NCBI GenBank assembly: GCA_016875975.1
Contig: VGOF01000032.1
Span: 1 to 11,066 of the forward strand
Origin: Chloroflexota bacterium
GTDB taxonomy: Bacteria > Chloroflexota > Dehalococcoidia > GIF9 > UBA5629
Length of the DNA: 11,066 bases
Direction of reading: 5' to 3'
Below are positions 1 to 5,953 of this stretch, piece by piece (position 1 is the first letter of the stretch; every line of letters begins with the position of its first letter). The translations under genes and the position numbers were made by a program. A model generated the notes under the pieces. That model saw only the letters and a program-made list of their open reading frames with translations. It had not been told where the DNA came from and did not search any database.

Positions 1-302
1 GGGAGGTGGACTATTACGCCGGATGCTACCGCTTCCGCCGCCGAATAACCGACAGGCCCGTAGATGTGGAGCCTGCCAGGCGTGTGCTCAACAAGCTCGA
101 TGGTCTTAAGGTGAACTACCTGGACGATAAACTTTGTTGCTATATCCCACCGCACATGGAGCAGTTGATGGGCAGCATTAAAACATCATCGGTGGTGAAT
201 ATCTGCACGGGCTGCTATTTCAACCTCAAGACAAAGCTGGGAGAAAAAGGCTCTGTAGGGGTAAAAATGCTCCCTGAGATTGTCTGGGAAGCTATCAGCT
301 AA
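1..302 (+). CDS. Fe-S protein with CCG (cysteine-rich) domain, HdrB-like, 3' end only
   Basis: This is the C-terminal part of a cysteine-rich CCG-domain protein of the heterodisulfide reductase subunit B type. These proteins bind a non-cubane [4Fe-4S] cluster and take part in cytoplasmic thiol/disulfide or ferredoxin-linked electron transfer. The open frame runs to the window edge (Gly-Glu precede the GTG at 6), so the true start is upstream. Counting from that GTG, the cysteines are AGC at 7, CC at 44-45 and CTGC at 67 and 70. This matches the C...CC...CxxC spacing of one CCG domain, although the usual CCG triplet reads CCY here. The stop is TAA at 300-302. The physiological partner lies outside the window. 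It could equally belong to a GlpC/LutA-type or Hdr-like complex. Confidence 0.75.
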   Translation, partial: EVDYYAGCYRFRRRITDRPVDVEPARRVLNKLDGLKVNYLDDKLCCYIPPHMEQLMGSIKTSSVVNICTGCYFNLKTKLGEKGSVGVKMLPEIVWEAIS

Positions 303-362
303 CAACCATTCCAGATTTTTCAATGGTGGGCTTTGCCCACCCTACGGCTTACTGTCCGATTA

Positions 363-744
363 CATGTAGCGCGACCCCTATGGTCATTGACAAAATATGT
401 TGACATTAAAATTCTTGGAGGTTGTCCAAAAACTCCCGCTATGACGTGATTTCTGTAGGGGCGGGTTTTCAAACCCGCCCCTCCTTCAACGGAAAGCCTC
501 GCCTGTCTTGTGGGCGCACCTAAAGGTACGCCCCTACATATTATTTTCGGATAGCCTCGGAGTCAGATGGAGGGGGATTTCATGGGGTTTTCACCCTTGC
601 CTAGCCTCTCACGTCGAGGGAGAGGAACTTTAGTGGCTGCCATGTCGCGGAGCACTCCGAGAACCTGTCATCTTAAATATTCAATGACCATCAGGGTCGC
701 TTTGGGAGATAGGTAGTTGCGAGGTTGAAGCCTCGCGCTACATG
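363..744. repeat. Long inverted repeat enclosing the MITE-like element
   Basis: Bases 371-390 match the reverse complement of 681-700 at 18 of 20 positions. Bases 363-374 match the reverse complement of 733-744 exactly (CATGTAGCGCGA against TCGCGCTACATG). The two right-hand arm segments are separated by 32 bases that carry a further GCGAGG/CCTCGC hairpin. So the left arm is continuous while the right arm looks interrupted by a small insertion. This could be a degenerate palindromic mobile element into which another element (418-558) has landed, or a foldable spacer RNA. Confidence 0.55.
418..558. mobile_element. MITE-like element, copy 1 (about 141 bp)
   Basis: Terminal inverted repeats are imperfect. 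The left end GAGGTTGTCCAAAAAC (from 418) and the reverse complement of the right end (543-558), GAGGCTATCCGAAAAT, agree at 12 of 16 positions, and all differences are transitions. Inside are two GC-rich hairpins. One is a perfect 12-bp stem at 457-468/471-482 with a 2-base loop. The other is at 512-520/525-533 with one mismatch and a TAAA loop. A related element is at 2994-3094. There is no ORF, so it would be non-autonomous and moved by a transposase elsewhere. I see no clear target-site duplication. Confidence 0.5.
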
Positions 745-762
745 TTGTTTGTGGACTGCCTC

Positions 763-1227
763 TCAAGAATGACCGGGGCGGCTTGGTTTGTGGTGGGTTA
801 CTTTGTCTTTGGGGACTGAGGCCATGGTATGCATTGCCTTGGCAACCAGTGTCCTGGACTTCCCCTGGACTGAATAGACCTCAGCTTCGGTAATCAGTAT
901 TTGTTTGCCGGGCCTGAGCACGCGGGCTTTGCACTCCAGCAAGTCGCCTTTCGCCGGTTGCAGGTAGTTTATCTTGTATTCGATGGTGAGGATGCGATGG
1001 CTCTCCGGAACCAGGGAGTAGGCGGCGTAGCCGGCGGTGTGGTCAGCCATGGTGGCAATCACGCCGGCGTGGACAAATCCGTCTTGCTGGATGTGGTGTT
1101 CATCTAGCTTGATGCGCGTGGTGAATTCACCCGGCTTTAAGGATACCGGTATCAAGCCAATATATTCGGTGAACCCCTGAACCGAGTCCTTCTTCAGAAA
1201 CTGCAGCCTTTCTTTATCAGCCCCCAT
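763..1227 (-). CDS. PaaI-family hotdog thioesterase
   Basis: Single hotdog-fold protein of 154 aa, the usual length for PaaI-type acyl-CoA thioesterases. These hydrolyse aryl- or acyl-CoA thioesters in the cytoplasm. The signature is clear: H44-H45 followed by GFVHAGVIATMAD (H53 in the HAG motif, D62 in the ADH turn) on the central helix, then the strand region IEYKINYLQPA. The ATG at 1227 is the first start after an in-frame upstream stop, but no good Shine-Dalgarno is visible, so expression may be weak or use an unrecognised leader. The last 15 residues are basic and proline-containing and extend beyond the fold. The gene stands alone, about 120 bp downstream of the 4Fe-4S gene on the same strand. 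Substrate cannot be told from the sequence. Confidence 0.88.
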   Translation of the reverse strand: MGADKERLQFLKKDSVQGFTEYIGLIPVSLKPGEFTTRIKLDEHHIQQDGFVHAGVIATMADHTAGYAAYSLVPESHRILTIEYKINYLQPAKGDLLECKARVLRPGKQILITEAEVYSVQGKSRTLVAKAMHTMASVPKDKVTHHKPSRPGHS

Positions 1228-1350
1228 AGCTGCGCTACAGTATCTGGCTTGGCGTTGAGAATGTCAACCTAGCTGCCAGTTGCAGGTTGCAAGCTTCAAG
1301 TCAAAAATTGCAGGTTTCTTGCGTCCTGATTCTGGTATGTTGCCTCTTTC

Positions 1351-2082
1351 CTACAGGCATTCACCTCTGGCGCTTATGACCACTTCTTCGAAGGGGACAT
1401 CCTGGCCGCTGGCGGCGACTGCCTGCTTGGCCATGTGCACCAGACCAAAACAGCAGGGCACCTCCATGCGTACCACAGTGAGACTGCGTAGCTGCGCCTG
1501 CCGCACAATCGCGGTCAGCTTTTCCAGGTGAGCGTCGAAGTCGTCCAGCTTAGGACATGCCACCAGCACGGCATGGTCCTTGAGAAAATCACGATGAAAG
1601 TCGGCATAGGCGAAAGGAACGCAATCCGCCGCTAAAAGCAGGTCAGCGTTCTTGAGGAAGGGCGCAGTTGGTGGCACCAGCCTGAGCTGAACCGGCCAGT
1701 GGCTGAGCATCGACTCATGATGGGCTGTATCTCCGGGGACAGGAATCTCCGTCTCGGGTCTCTCAATTTGGGTCACCGTGCATGAGGGGCAGCCACAGGG
1801 AAGCTCGGCCTCTGCCTTCCTTTTCTCCTTGAGATAGTGCTCCACCGCCTCTTCATCGAACTCCGGCGCTTCCCTCTCCTCGATAGTGAGGGCACCCTCG
1901 GGGCATTCCCCGATGCAGGCACCGAGTCCATCGCAGTAGTTCTCGCTGACTAGCCTGGCTTTGCCGTCTATGATTTGCAGCGCTCCCTCTGCGCAGGACA
2001 AGGCACAGAGGCCGCAGCCGTTGCACTTTTCCTCGTCTATCTTGATGATTTTGCGTTTTGTCTTCGTTGTCGCTCCGCCCAT
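1351..2082 (-). CDS. 4Fe-4S ferredoxin-type protein with cysteine-containing C-terminal domain
   Basis: A 243-aa cytoplasmic iron-sulfur protein. The N-terminal 70 residues form a ferredoxin-like module. The first motif has C20, C23, C26 and C30 (the usual Pro after the last Cys is Ala). The second motif is atypical, C50-x5-C56-x3-C60-Pro. A charged linker (about 70-93) leads to a CGCPSC cluster (C96, C98, C101). The C-terminal half has an ACPK motif and a PCCFGL motif that could hold a further metal or cluster. The start ATG has AGGAG at good spacing. It lies 22 bp downstream of the zinc-ribbon gene, so the two are almost certainly co-transcribed. From memory, this pair recurs in strict anaerobes, which suggests a redox or electron-carrier role; the actual reaction is unknown. 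Confidence 0.8.
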   Translation of the reverse strand: MGGATTKTKRKIIKIDEEKCNGCGLCALSCAEGALQIIDGKARLVSENYCDGLGACIGECPEGALTIEEREAPEFDEEAVEHYLKEKRKAEAELPCGCPSCTVTQIERPETEIPVPGDTAHHESMLSHWPVQLRLVPPTAPFLKNADLLLAADCVPFAYADFHRDFLKDHAVLVACPKLDDFDAHLEKLTAIVRQAQLRSLTVVRMEVPCCFGLVHMAKQAVAASGQDVPFEEVVISARGECL

Positions 2083-2104
2083 TTTCTTTGTCTCCTTTCA
2101 CCGC

Positions 2105-2353
2105 TCAATTTGCCGATTTTGCTGACTGAGCACCTTTGAGCCTCTCATAAAGCTCATCGCCAACGCACTCCTTGGCGTACTCGCACCACTGGACGCAAGA
2201 GGCGACGTCATTGTAGATGGTGAATCCACATTTGTCGCAGTTGGCTTTCATATCGGTGGACACCATCTCCACTGTCTCACCACACTGCGGGCATTTCTTG
2301 AGAACGAGCTTCGGCTGTAAAATGGTGGAAGTTCCCGGACACTTGTCTAACAT
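2105..2353 (-). CDS. Small cysteine-rich zinc-ribbon protein
   Basis: An 82-aa protein with eight cysteines. C5 is followed by a classic zinc-ribbon pair, CPQC (21, 24) and CDKC (39, 42), and then C53, C57 and C63 in a C-x3-C-x5-C helix-like segment. The N-terminal ribbon should bind Zn or Fe; the last three cysteines may coordinate a second metal. The start ATG is supported by a strong AGGAGGTG eight bases upstream. It is the first gene of a two-gene operon with the 4Fe-4S protein and is probably its partner. I recognise the style from anaerobe genomes, where it is often left as hypothetical, but I cannot assign a function. Confidence 0.75.
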   Translation of the reverse strand: MLDKCPGTSTILQPKLVLKKCPQCGETVEMVSTDMKANCDKCGFTIYNDVASCVQWCEYAKECVGDELYERLKGAQSAKSAN

Positions 2354-2437
2354 AGTAGCACCTCCTTGTTTTCAATCTCCTCACTGAGCATTCCCAAACT
2401 TATGCTTAATAGTAAAGCTACAGCGCAGCATCCGCCA

Positions 2438-2449
2438 TGACAAAAGTCA
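2438..2449. promoter_or_regulatory. Possible operator: perfect TGAC-N4-GTCA palindrome
   Basis: TGACAAAAGTCA lies in the divergent spacer between the zinc-ribbon gene and the NTF2-like gene. On the minus strand it overlaps a TTGTCA that could act as a -35 for the zinc-ribbon/4Fe-4S operon. The half-site resembles Crp/Fnr-family sites only loosely, and the assignment to any regulator is a guess. Confidence 0.25.
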
Positions 2450-2495
2450 CACTAGCTTGATGAGGCTAATGGTGCTTTCTGCGCAGTGTTTTTTA

Positions 2496-2525
2496 TTGCG
2501 GGGTACAGTGGTGACTTGTTAGAAT
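2496..2525 (+). promoter_or_regulatory. Weak candidate promoter for the NTF2-like gene
   Basis: TAGAAT at 2520-2525 fits a -10 box, with a poor TTGCGG (2496-2501) 18 bases upstream. The -10 overlaps the upstream ATG at 2524, which argues that translation starts at 2548 instead. Confidence 0.3.
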
Positions 2526-2547
2526 GAGAGCCAGGGGGAGAACTTAT

Positions 2548-2937
2548 ATGTCAGAGCAGCAGTTGATTCAATTAGCAGAGAGGTTTCTTGATGCCTGGAA
2601 TACTCAAGATGTAGAGAAAGTAGTAGCGTGCTACACAGAAGACCTGATCTATTGGGACCCAAACACCCGTGGACAGATTAGGACTCAGCAGGCTTTAGGG
2701 CGTTATCTAGCCAAGCTTTTTGCTGCCTGGAAAATGCACTGGTCGTTGCGCCAGGCACATCCCTTCAAGGATGCAAACGGCGCAGCGTTCAGGTGGCATG
2801 CCACTTTCCAGAGAGCCGATGGTGGGAAGATATTGGAGTGTGACGGAATGGACTTTGTACTTCTGGATGGTGGCAAGGTCAAGCATAATGAAGTCTATTT
2901 TGACCGCACCATCCTAGCAAGCCTACTGGGCCAATAA
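2548..2937 (+). CDS. SnoaL-like / NTF2-fold protein
   Basis: A 129-aa protein of the NTF2-like superfamily (SnoaL-like). The start region LAERFLDAWNTQDVEKVVACY and the following YWDPN match the first helices and strand of that fold, and the C-terminal strands (FRWHATF, CDGMDFVLLDGGKV) complete the cone-shaped sheet. Members are small enzymes such as isomerases and cyclases, or ligand-binding proteins; the pocket chemistry here is not identifiable. The start at 2548 is chosen over an ATG at 2524 because AGGGGGAG (2533-2540) sits seven bases before it, and the earlier ATG overlaps a possible -10. The gene stands alone, followed at 2994 by a MITE-like element. Confidence 0.82.
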   Translation: MSEQQLIQLAERFLDAWNTQDVEKVVACYTEDLIYWDPNTRGQIRTQQALGRYLAKLFAAWKMHWSLRQAHPFKDANGAAFRWHATFQRADGGKILECDGMDFVLLDGGKVKHNEVYFDRTILASLLGQ

Positions 2938-2993
2938 ATGGGCCAATCGCAAAATTATTTCTCTTGATGGCAGAGGCAACATTTCACCCTGCT

Positions 2994-3094
2994 GAGGCTG
3001 TCTGAAAACTAATTGTCAGCGCAATAACAGACGGCGGGTTTGAAAACCCGCCCTATACAAATCACATTATTTCTTGGAGCTTTGGGACAGCCTT
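2994..3094. mobile_element. MITE-like element, copy 2 (about 101 bp)
   Basis: The left end GAGGCTGTCTGAAAACT (2994-3010) matches the reverse complement of the right end (3078-3094), AAGGCTGTCCCAAAGCT, at 13 of 17 positions. The middle holds a perfect 9-bp stem, GGCGGGTTT/AAACCCGCC at 3033-3041 and 3044-3052, with a 2-base loop. Both the ends and the GGCGGGTTT core are shared with the element at 418-558. It has no ORF. The hairpin could also attenuate read-through from the NTF2-like gene, but there is no T tract after it. Confidence 0.5.
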
Positions 3095-3144
3095 GGGAAC
3101 TGGGTTGGAATCTCCGGCTCCGACGAAACCAACCAAAGAGATGG

Positions 3145-3150
3145 TACAAT
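3145..3150 (+). promoter_or_regulatory. -10 box for the NUDIX gene
   Basis: TACAAT sits 18 bases before the preferred ATG at 3169, implying a short 5' leader of about 12 bases. I see no good -35. Its position inside the longer open frame supports the later start codon. Confidence 0.4.
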
Positions 3151-3168
3151 AGTGCGGGTTGGGCTTTT

Positions 3169-3663
3169 ATGAAAGAAGAATTTAACCACTGTCCGCTATG
3201 TGGGATATCCCTGGAATGGGGATTTATCGAGGGCAAGGATAGGAAGTTCTGTCCCGGCTGTAATTTCGTGGACTACAAAAATCCCTTACCCGTTGCTCTG
3301 GCTATTCCGATAAGAGATAAGAGATTCCTGATGATAAAACGGGGCATCGCGCCGAGGAAGGGAGCCTGGGGCTTCCCCTCAGGGTTTATAGAGAGCGGAG
3401 AGACGGCAGAAGAAGCCTGTTTGCGGGAGCTAAAAGAAGAGACCGGGCTCTCCGGCAAAATAATCAAGCTGGTGGGGATACACCGGATAGAGGACAAAGA
3501 GGTTCATGGCGATATGCTGGTGGTGATGTACCTCGTTTCTGTGGACGAAGGCGCCCCCACTCCCGGGAATGATGAGGAAGCTGCCAGGTTCTTCGATGTG
3601 GAGGAGATGCCTGCCTTCTATGTCGGTCGCTTCAGGCATCTTATTGACGAGATTCAGAATTAG
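3169..3663 (+). CDS. NUDIX hydrolase with N-terminal zinc ribbon
   Basis: A 164-aa enzyme that hydrolyses nucleoside diphosphate-X compounds. The N-terminus is a zinc ribbon (C8, C11, C28, C31) of the type fused to NADH pyrophosphatase-like NUDIX proteins. The NUDIX box is complete at residues 72-94: G72, E78, R86-E87-L88, E90-E91, G93. E87, E90 and E91 are the expected metal ligands. It is preceded by the usual GAWGFPSG strand. The frame stays open back to 3040, but those 43 extra codons come from the MITE-like repeat and promoter region, so the ATG at 3169 (start MKEEFNHCPLCG) is preferred. The Shine-Dalgarno is weak. Substrate is uncertain: NADH, ADP-ribose or a nucleotide sugar are all possible. 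Confidence 0.9.
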   Translation: MKEEFNHCPLCGISLEWGFIEGKDRKFCPGCNFVDYKNPLPVALAIPIRDKRFLMIKRGIAPRKGAWGFPSGFIESGETAEEACLRELKEETGLSGKIIKLVGIHRIEDKEVHGDMLVVMYLVSVDEGAPTPGNDEEAARFFDVEEMPAFYVGRFRHLIDEIQN

Positions 3664-3718
3664 GATGCCAGGCGGTGATTGTTAGCTTTTGATTCTGATA
3701 TGATTTCGTGGTGATATG

Positions 3719-3976
3719 CTACTTCTTCCTCGGCTTACTGCGCATCATCATGTAGAGGGCATAACCTACCAGCCCGTATCCGCCCAATCTGATTACGATG
3801 ATGAGCGGTTCCAGGGATGATTGCAGTCCTACCAGATTCAGCAAATGCGAGAGGGCGAACAGGCCAAAGCCAACGCCGATGTACAGCGCTGCCAGGTCCT
3901 TGTTCCTGCCATGTACCCAGATGCCAAAGACAAGTAGGGCTACGGCGCAAATCAGGCTAACGGTTGTTGAGAACAT
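3719..3976 (-). CDS. Small membrane protein with three predicted helices
   Basis: An 85-aa hydrophobic protein. Likely membrane helices are at about residues 4-22, 28-50 and 57-78, ending in a basic tail (RSKPRKK) that should remain cytoplasmic. Start ATG at 3976 has GGGAGGT about nine bases upstream. It follows a 57-aa membrane protein gene on the same strand by 118 bp that contain a long hairpin, so the two may be co-transcribed. No family recognised and no function claimed. Good ribosome-binding site and consistent helix pattern make it likely to be real. Confidence 0.68.
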   Translation of the reverse strand: MFSTTVSLICAVALLVFGIWVHGRNKDLAALYIGVGFGLFALSHLLNLVGLQSSLEPLIIVIRLGGYGLVGYALYMMMRSKPRKK

Positions 3977-4032
3977 GAAATATTACCTCCCCCTCTCCTA
4001 ATTTTAATGTTGAAATATCGCCGTTTGTGGGA

Positions 4033-4077
4033 TAAGGTTTGCTTACCAAGCAGGGCCTTCTTGCAAGCCAAACCTTA
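4033..4077 (-). repeat. Strong hairpin between the two small membrane-protein genes
   Basis: TAAGGTTTG (4033-4041) pairs perfectly with CAAACCTTA (4069-4077). The stem continues through CTT/AAG (4042-4044/4065-4067) with one bulged base, then CAAG/CTTG (4047-4050/4060-4063) closing a nine-base loop. On the minus-strand transcript it lies after the 57-aa gene and before the 85-aa gene. No T tract follows, so it is more likely an RNA-stability or processing element than a full terminator. Confidence 0.45.
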
Positions 4078-4094
4078 CCCCGACCTTTAGTCAG

Positions 4095-4268
4095 CTACAG
4101 CCCTTTGATTGTGTTTCCAAGTGCCAGTAGCACAAAGCCTGCCACCAGCAACCAGAATGACAGCATCGATAAGATTGGTATCATCGTCAGGAAATTAGCG
4201 ATAAATCCGACTGCTGCGAGTATAACGGCGATCCAGAAAGTAATGTTCTTTGGGGCATTAAGCTTCAT
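4095..4268 (-). CDS. 57-aa membrane protein
   Basis: This short gene is easily overlooked because a longer but meaningless frame covers it on the other strand. It reads MKLNAPKNITFWIAVILAAV at the N-terminus and ends NTIKGL before a TAG at 4095-4097. Two membrane helices are evident, about residues 11-29 and 34-51, joined by a short MIP turn. A near-ideal AGGAGGT lies five bases before the ATG, and a candidate extended -10 promoter lies about 80 bases upstream (4347-4355). It is oriented towards the 85-aa membrane gene and may be in one transcript with it. No function can be assigned. Confidence 0.75.
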   Translation of the reverse strand: MKLNAPKNITFWIAVILAAVGFIANFLTMIPILSMLSFWLLVAGFVLLALGNTIKGL

Positions 4269-4292
4269 GAGTACCTCCTACCAGCAATTTTT

Positions 4293-4316
4293 CCCACTAT
4301 GTGGGCTTGTGCCCAC
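4293..4316 (-). promoter_or_regulatory. Two mutually exclusive leader hairpins upstream of the 57-aa gene
   Basis: CCCAC (4293-4297) can pair with GTGGG (4301-4305). The same GTGGGC (4301-4306) can instead pair with GCCCAC (4311-4316). Both lie in the 5' leader, just upstream of the Shine-Dalgarno of the 57-aa membrane gene. Overlapping arms allow a two-state leader, but the stems are short and could be chance or repeat debris. Confidence 0.3.
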
Positions 4317-4346
4317 GGCCCTGCAGAGTAATGGGCAGCAATACCT

Positions 4347-4355
4347 ATTGTAGCA
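4347..4355 (-). promoter_or_regulatory. Extended -10 promoter for the 57-aa gene
   Basis: On the minus strand this reads TGC-TACAAT, an extended -10 element. There is no convincing -35. A GCACAC/GTGTGC inverted repeat overlaps its upstream edge and might be an operator. Confidence 0.4.
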
Positions 4356-4464
4356 CACGGGGTCAAGTGTGCCCCTGCCTTATCTGACTTTACTAACCTA
4401 AAGCGTCTGGTTTCAGGTGATTCACTCCAATTTGTGGTCTGTTATTTAGCGGGAGCCTCACGGG

Positions 4465-4473
4465 TGATATAAT
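4465..4473 (+). promoter_or_regulatory. Extended -10 promoter for the amidohydrolase gene
   Basis: TGA-TATAAT, a perfect -10 with the TGn extension, lies 36 bases before the ATG at 4509. The -35 region (TTTAGC at 17-bp spacing) is poor, as expected for an extended -10 promoter. Confidence 0.6.
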
Positions 4474-4508
4474 GTTCAAGTTGAGCTAAGAAAGGGGTCA
4501 CAAACGAG

Positions 4509-5471
4509 ATGATTATAGATACATCAAATACGTTGCCTACCAGGGAGATGCTTTTCGGCGATATATTGAACCCGCCGCCGGGGATGGAGGGCTATCTCAA
4601 ACTTTTTGGGCCTAAATGGGCACACTGGCTGGGAATGACGGTGGAGGAGTTCCAGGATTTGGCCAACAAAACAAGCGATGAGAATTTCAAGGAAGAGCTG
4701 ATGAAGAGGGCAGAGACAGGGCCACTGAGCATGGATAATTTCATCAAGCAGTTGAAGGAGACGGGCATCACCTACTCCGCGGTGCACAACATGGACGAGG
4801 AAAACGCCGTCGGTTTTGCCCTGCCCAACGATTACGTGGCCGACATACTAAAGAAATATCCCAACCAGTTCATCGCTTTCTCCGGATTCAATCCGCATAA
4901 AGGGAAGAAGAGCCTGGACGAAGTGGAGCGCGCTTTGACCACGCTGGGCTTCAAGGCGGTGGTCTTCCGGCCGTATATGCATGGGTTGTTTGCCGACGAT
5001 AGGAGGTATTATCCGCTCTATACCTTATGCCAGGAGAAAAGGGTGCCGATATGGATTCATACTTCGGTGAACTGGATGACCGACCGCTCCATGTACTTTG
5101 GCCATCCCAGCCATCTGGAGCTGGTGCTGCTGGATTTTCCCAGGCTGAATATAATTGCCGGACATGGCGGATGGCCCTGGGTGCCTGACCTGGTACTGAT
5201 GATGTGGAAATACGACAACCTCTATGCCGATACCTCGGCTCATCGCCCCAAATACATTGCCACGCCGAGCACGGGCTGGGACATGTTCATCAAGTTTGCC
5301 AACTCCACCATACAGGACAAGATATTGTTCGGCTCGGACTGGCTGTCCATAGGCATGCCTATCAAGGATGTCTTGAAGGAAATAGACGAATGGCCTCTGA
5401 AAGACAGCGTCAAGGAGAAATTCTTCTACAAGAACGCACTGCGTATTTTTGACTTAGAAAAGCGAGGCTGA
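4509..5471 (+). CDS. Amidohydrolase-2 family (ACMSD-like) protein lacking the HxH motif
   Basis: A 320-aa TIM-barrel protein of the amidohydrolase-related family that includes ACMSD and other metal-dependent decarboxylases and hydrolases. Family landmarks are present: IWIHT (H184), IIAGHGGWPW (H219) and FGSDW (D277), the last being the catalytic Asp. The N-terminus reads MIIDTSNTLP, where the family normally has D-x-H-x-H; both metal-ligand histidines are replaced (S6 and T8). The enzyme may therefore use another metal arrangement, work without metal, or have lost hydrolase activity. A conserved-looking NPPPGMEGYL insertion follows. Shine-Dalgarno AAAGGGG lies 11 bases upstream. The gene is single, ends 8 bp before the convergent hicB gene, and its substrate is unknown. 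Confidence 0.85.
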   Translation: MIIDTSNTLPTREMLFGDILNPPPGMEGYLKLFGPKWAHWLGMTVEEFQDLANKTSDENFKEELMKRAETGPLSMDNFIKQLKETGITYSAVHNMDEENAVGFALPNDYVADILKKYPNQFIAFSGFNPHKGKKSLDEVERALTTLGFKAVVFRPYMHGLFADDRRYYPLYTLCQEKRVPIWIHTSVNWMTDRSMYFGHPSHLELVLLDFPRLNIIAGHGGWPWVPDLVLMMWKYDNLYADTSAHRPKYIATPSTGWDMFIKFANSTIQDKILFGSDWLSIGMPIKDVLKEIDEWPLKDSVKEKFFYKNALRIFDLEKRG

Positions 5472-5479
5472 GGGCGGCG

Positions 5480-5935
5480 CTACTTCTTTTTTGATTTAAC
5501 TCTAGCCGAGTACCTGGCCTTGCGCTCGGCTACTGTTACCTTGTCGCCTTGCGGCTGAGCCGTTTCAAGATGAAAGCCCGCTGCCCTGGCCAAAGCCATA
5601 GTCATAAACTGGTTGAGGCTTACATCTTCAACTGCGGCTATATCGGCTAACAGTTTATGAAGTGATGGCGGTATCCGCAGGCTTATTTGCCCGCTGTACT
5701 TGCGGGATACCGGCTCGGGGATTTTCAGCCCTCTCTCCAGGTTGGACTTTATCCATTCTCTCTTCACCTCCTCGATCTCCCTGACCGCTTCCTCCGGCGT
5801 CTCGCCATGTATCAGGCAGTGCGGCAGTTCTGCCACCCTGGCCACCCAGTAAACCCCTCTGCCATCATCCCAGGGTTCTAGAATGATGTGGTAGGGTAGC
5901 TTTTCGTAGTATTTCAGGCTTTCCTTTGCGCTCAT
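5480..5935 (-). CDS. hicB: HicB-family antitoxin
   Basis: A 151-aa antitoxin with the two-part HicB layout. Residues about 14-70 form the partial RNase H-like domain that covers the toxin (PYHIILEPWDDGRGVYWVAR, LPHCLIHGETPEEA). Residues about 81-120 are a ribbon-helix-helix DNA-binding domain (SGQISLRIPPSLHKLLADIA then SLNQFMTMAL). A lysine-rich tail follows. It should neutralise HicA and repress the shared promoter at 6192-6220. The gene lies 18 bp after hicA, consistent with a hicA-hicB operon. Longer than minimal HicB proteins because of the RHH domain, which is common in this subgroup. Confidence 0.87.
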   Translation of the reverse strand: MSAKESLKYYEKLPYHIILEPWDDGRGVYWVARVAELPHCLIHGETPEEAVREIEEVKREWIKSNLERGLKIPEPVSRKYSGQISLRIPPSLHKLLADIAAVEDVSLNQFMTMALARAAGFHLETAQPQGDKVTVAERKARYSARVKSKKK

Positions 5936-5953
5936 ATCACACCATCCTCGAAT

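Larger units (their letters stand above)
303..762. other. Gene-free spacer filled with palindromic repeats
   Basis: No convincing coding frame is present in these 460 bases. The stretch holds several short inverted repeats. GGTGGGC/GCCCACC at 325-331 and 335-341 has a TTT loop. CCTCTC/GAGAGG is at 605-610 and 620-625. CGGAG/CTCCG is at 648-652 and 655-659. GCGAGG/CCTCGC is at 719-724 and 731-736. None is followed by a T tract, so they look like dispersed repeat debris rather than intrinsic terminators. A MITE-like element (418-558) and a longer inverted repeat (363-390 with 681-744) are listed separately. Confidence 0.7.

Noticed and set aside
457..482. GC-rich hairpin as an intrinsic terminator for the HdrB-like gene
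   Set aside because: There is no T tract after it, it is about 150 bases from the stop, and the same core recurs at 3033-3052 inside a repeat element.
1280..1316. Nine-base direct repeat TTGCAGGTT (1280-1288 and 1308-1316)
   Set aside because: Too short and not accompanied by further units or structure. There is no sign of a CRISPR array anywhere in the window.
2524..2547. Upstream ATG for the NTF2-like gene
   Set aside because: It overlaps the likely -10 box, has no Shine-Dalgarno, and the extra residues MRARGRTY do not fit the fold. The ATG at 2548 has AGGGGGAG upstream.
3040..3168. N-terminal extension of the NUDIX protein (43 codons)
   Set aside because: These codons overlap the MITE-like hairpin and the TACAAT box. 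The protein start MKEEFNHCPLCG at 3169 matches the zinc-ribbon NUDIX family.
4039..4353. A 104-aa open frame on the plus strand
   Set aside because: It lies opposite the 57-aa membrane gene, which has a much better ribosome-binding site and a sensible two-helix sequence. The plus-strand product has no recognisable domain and its composition looks like a shadow.
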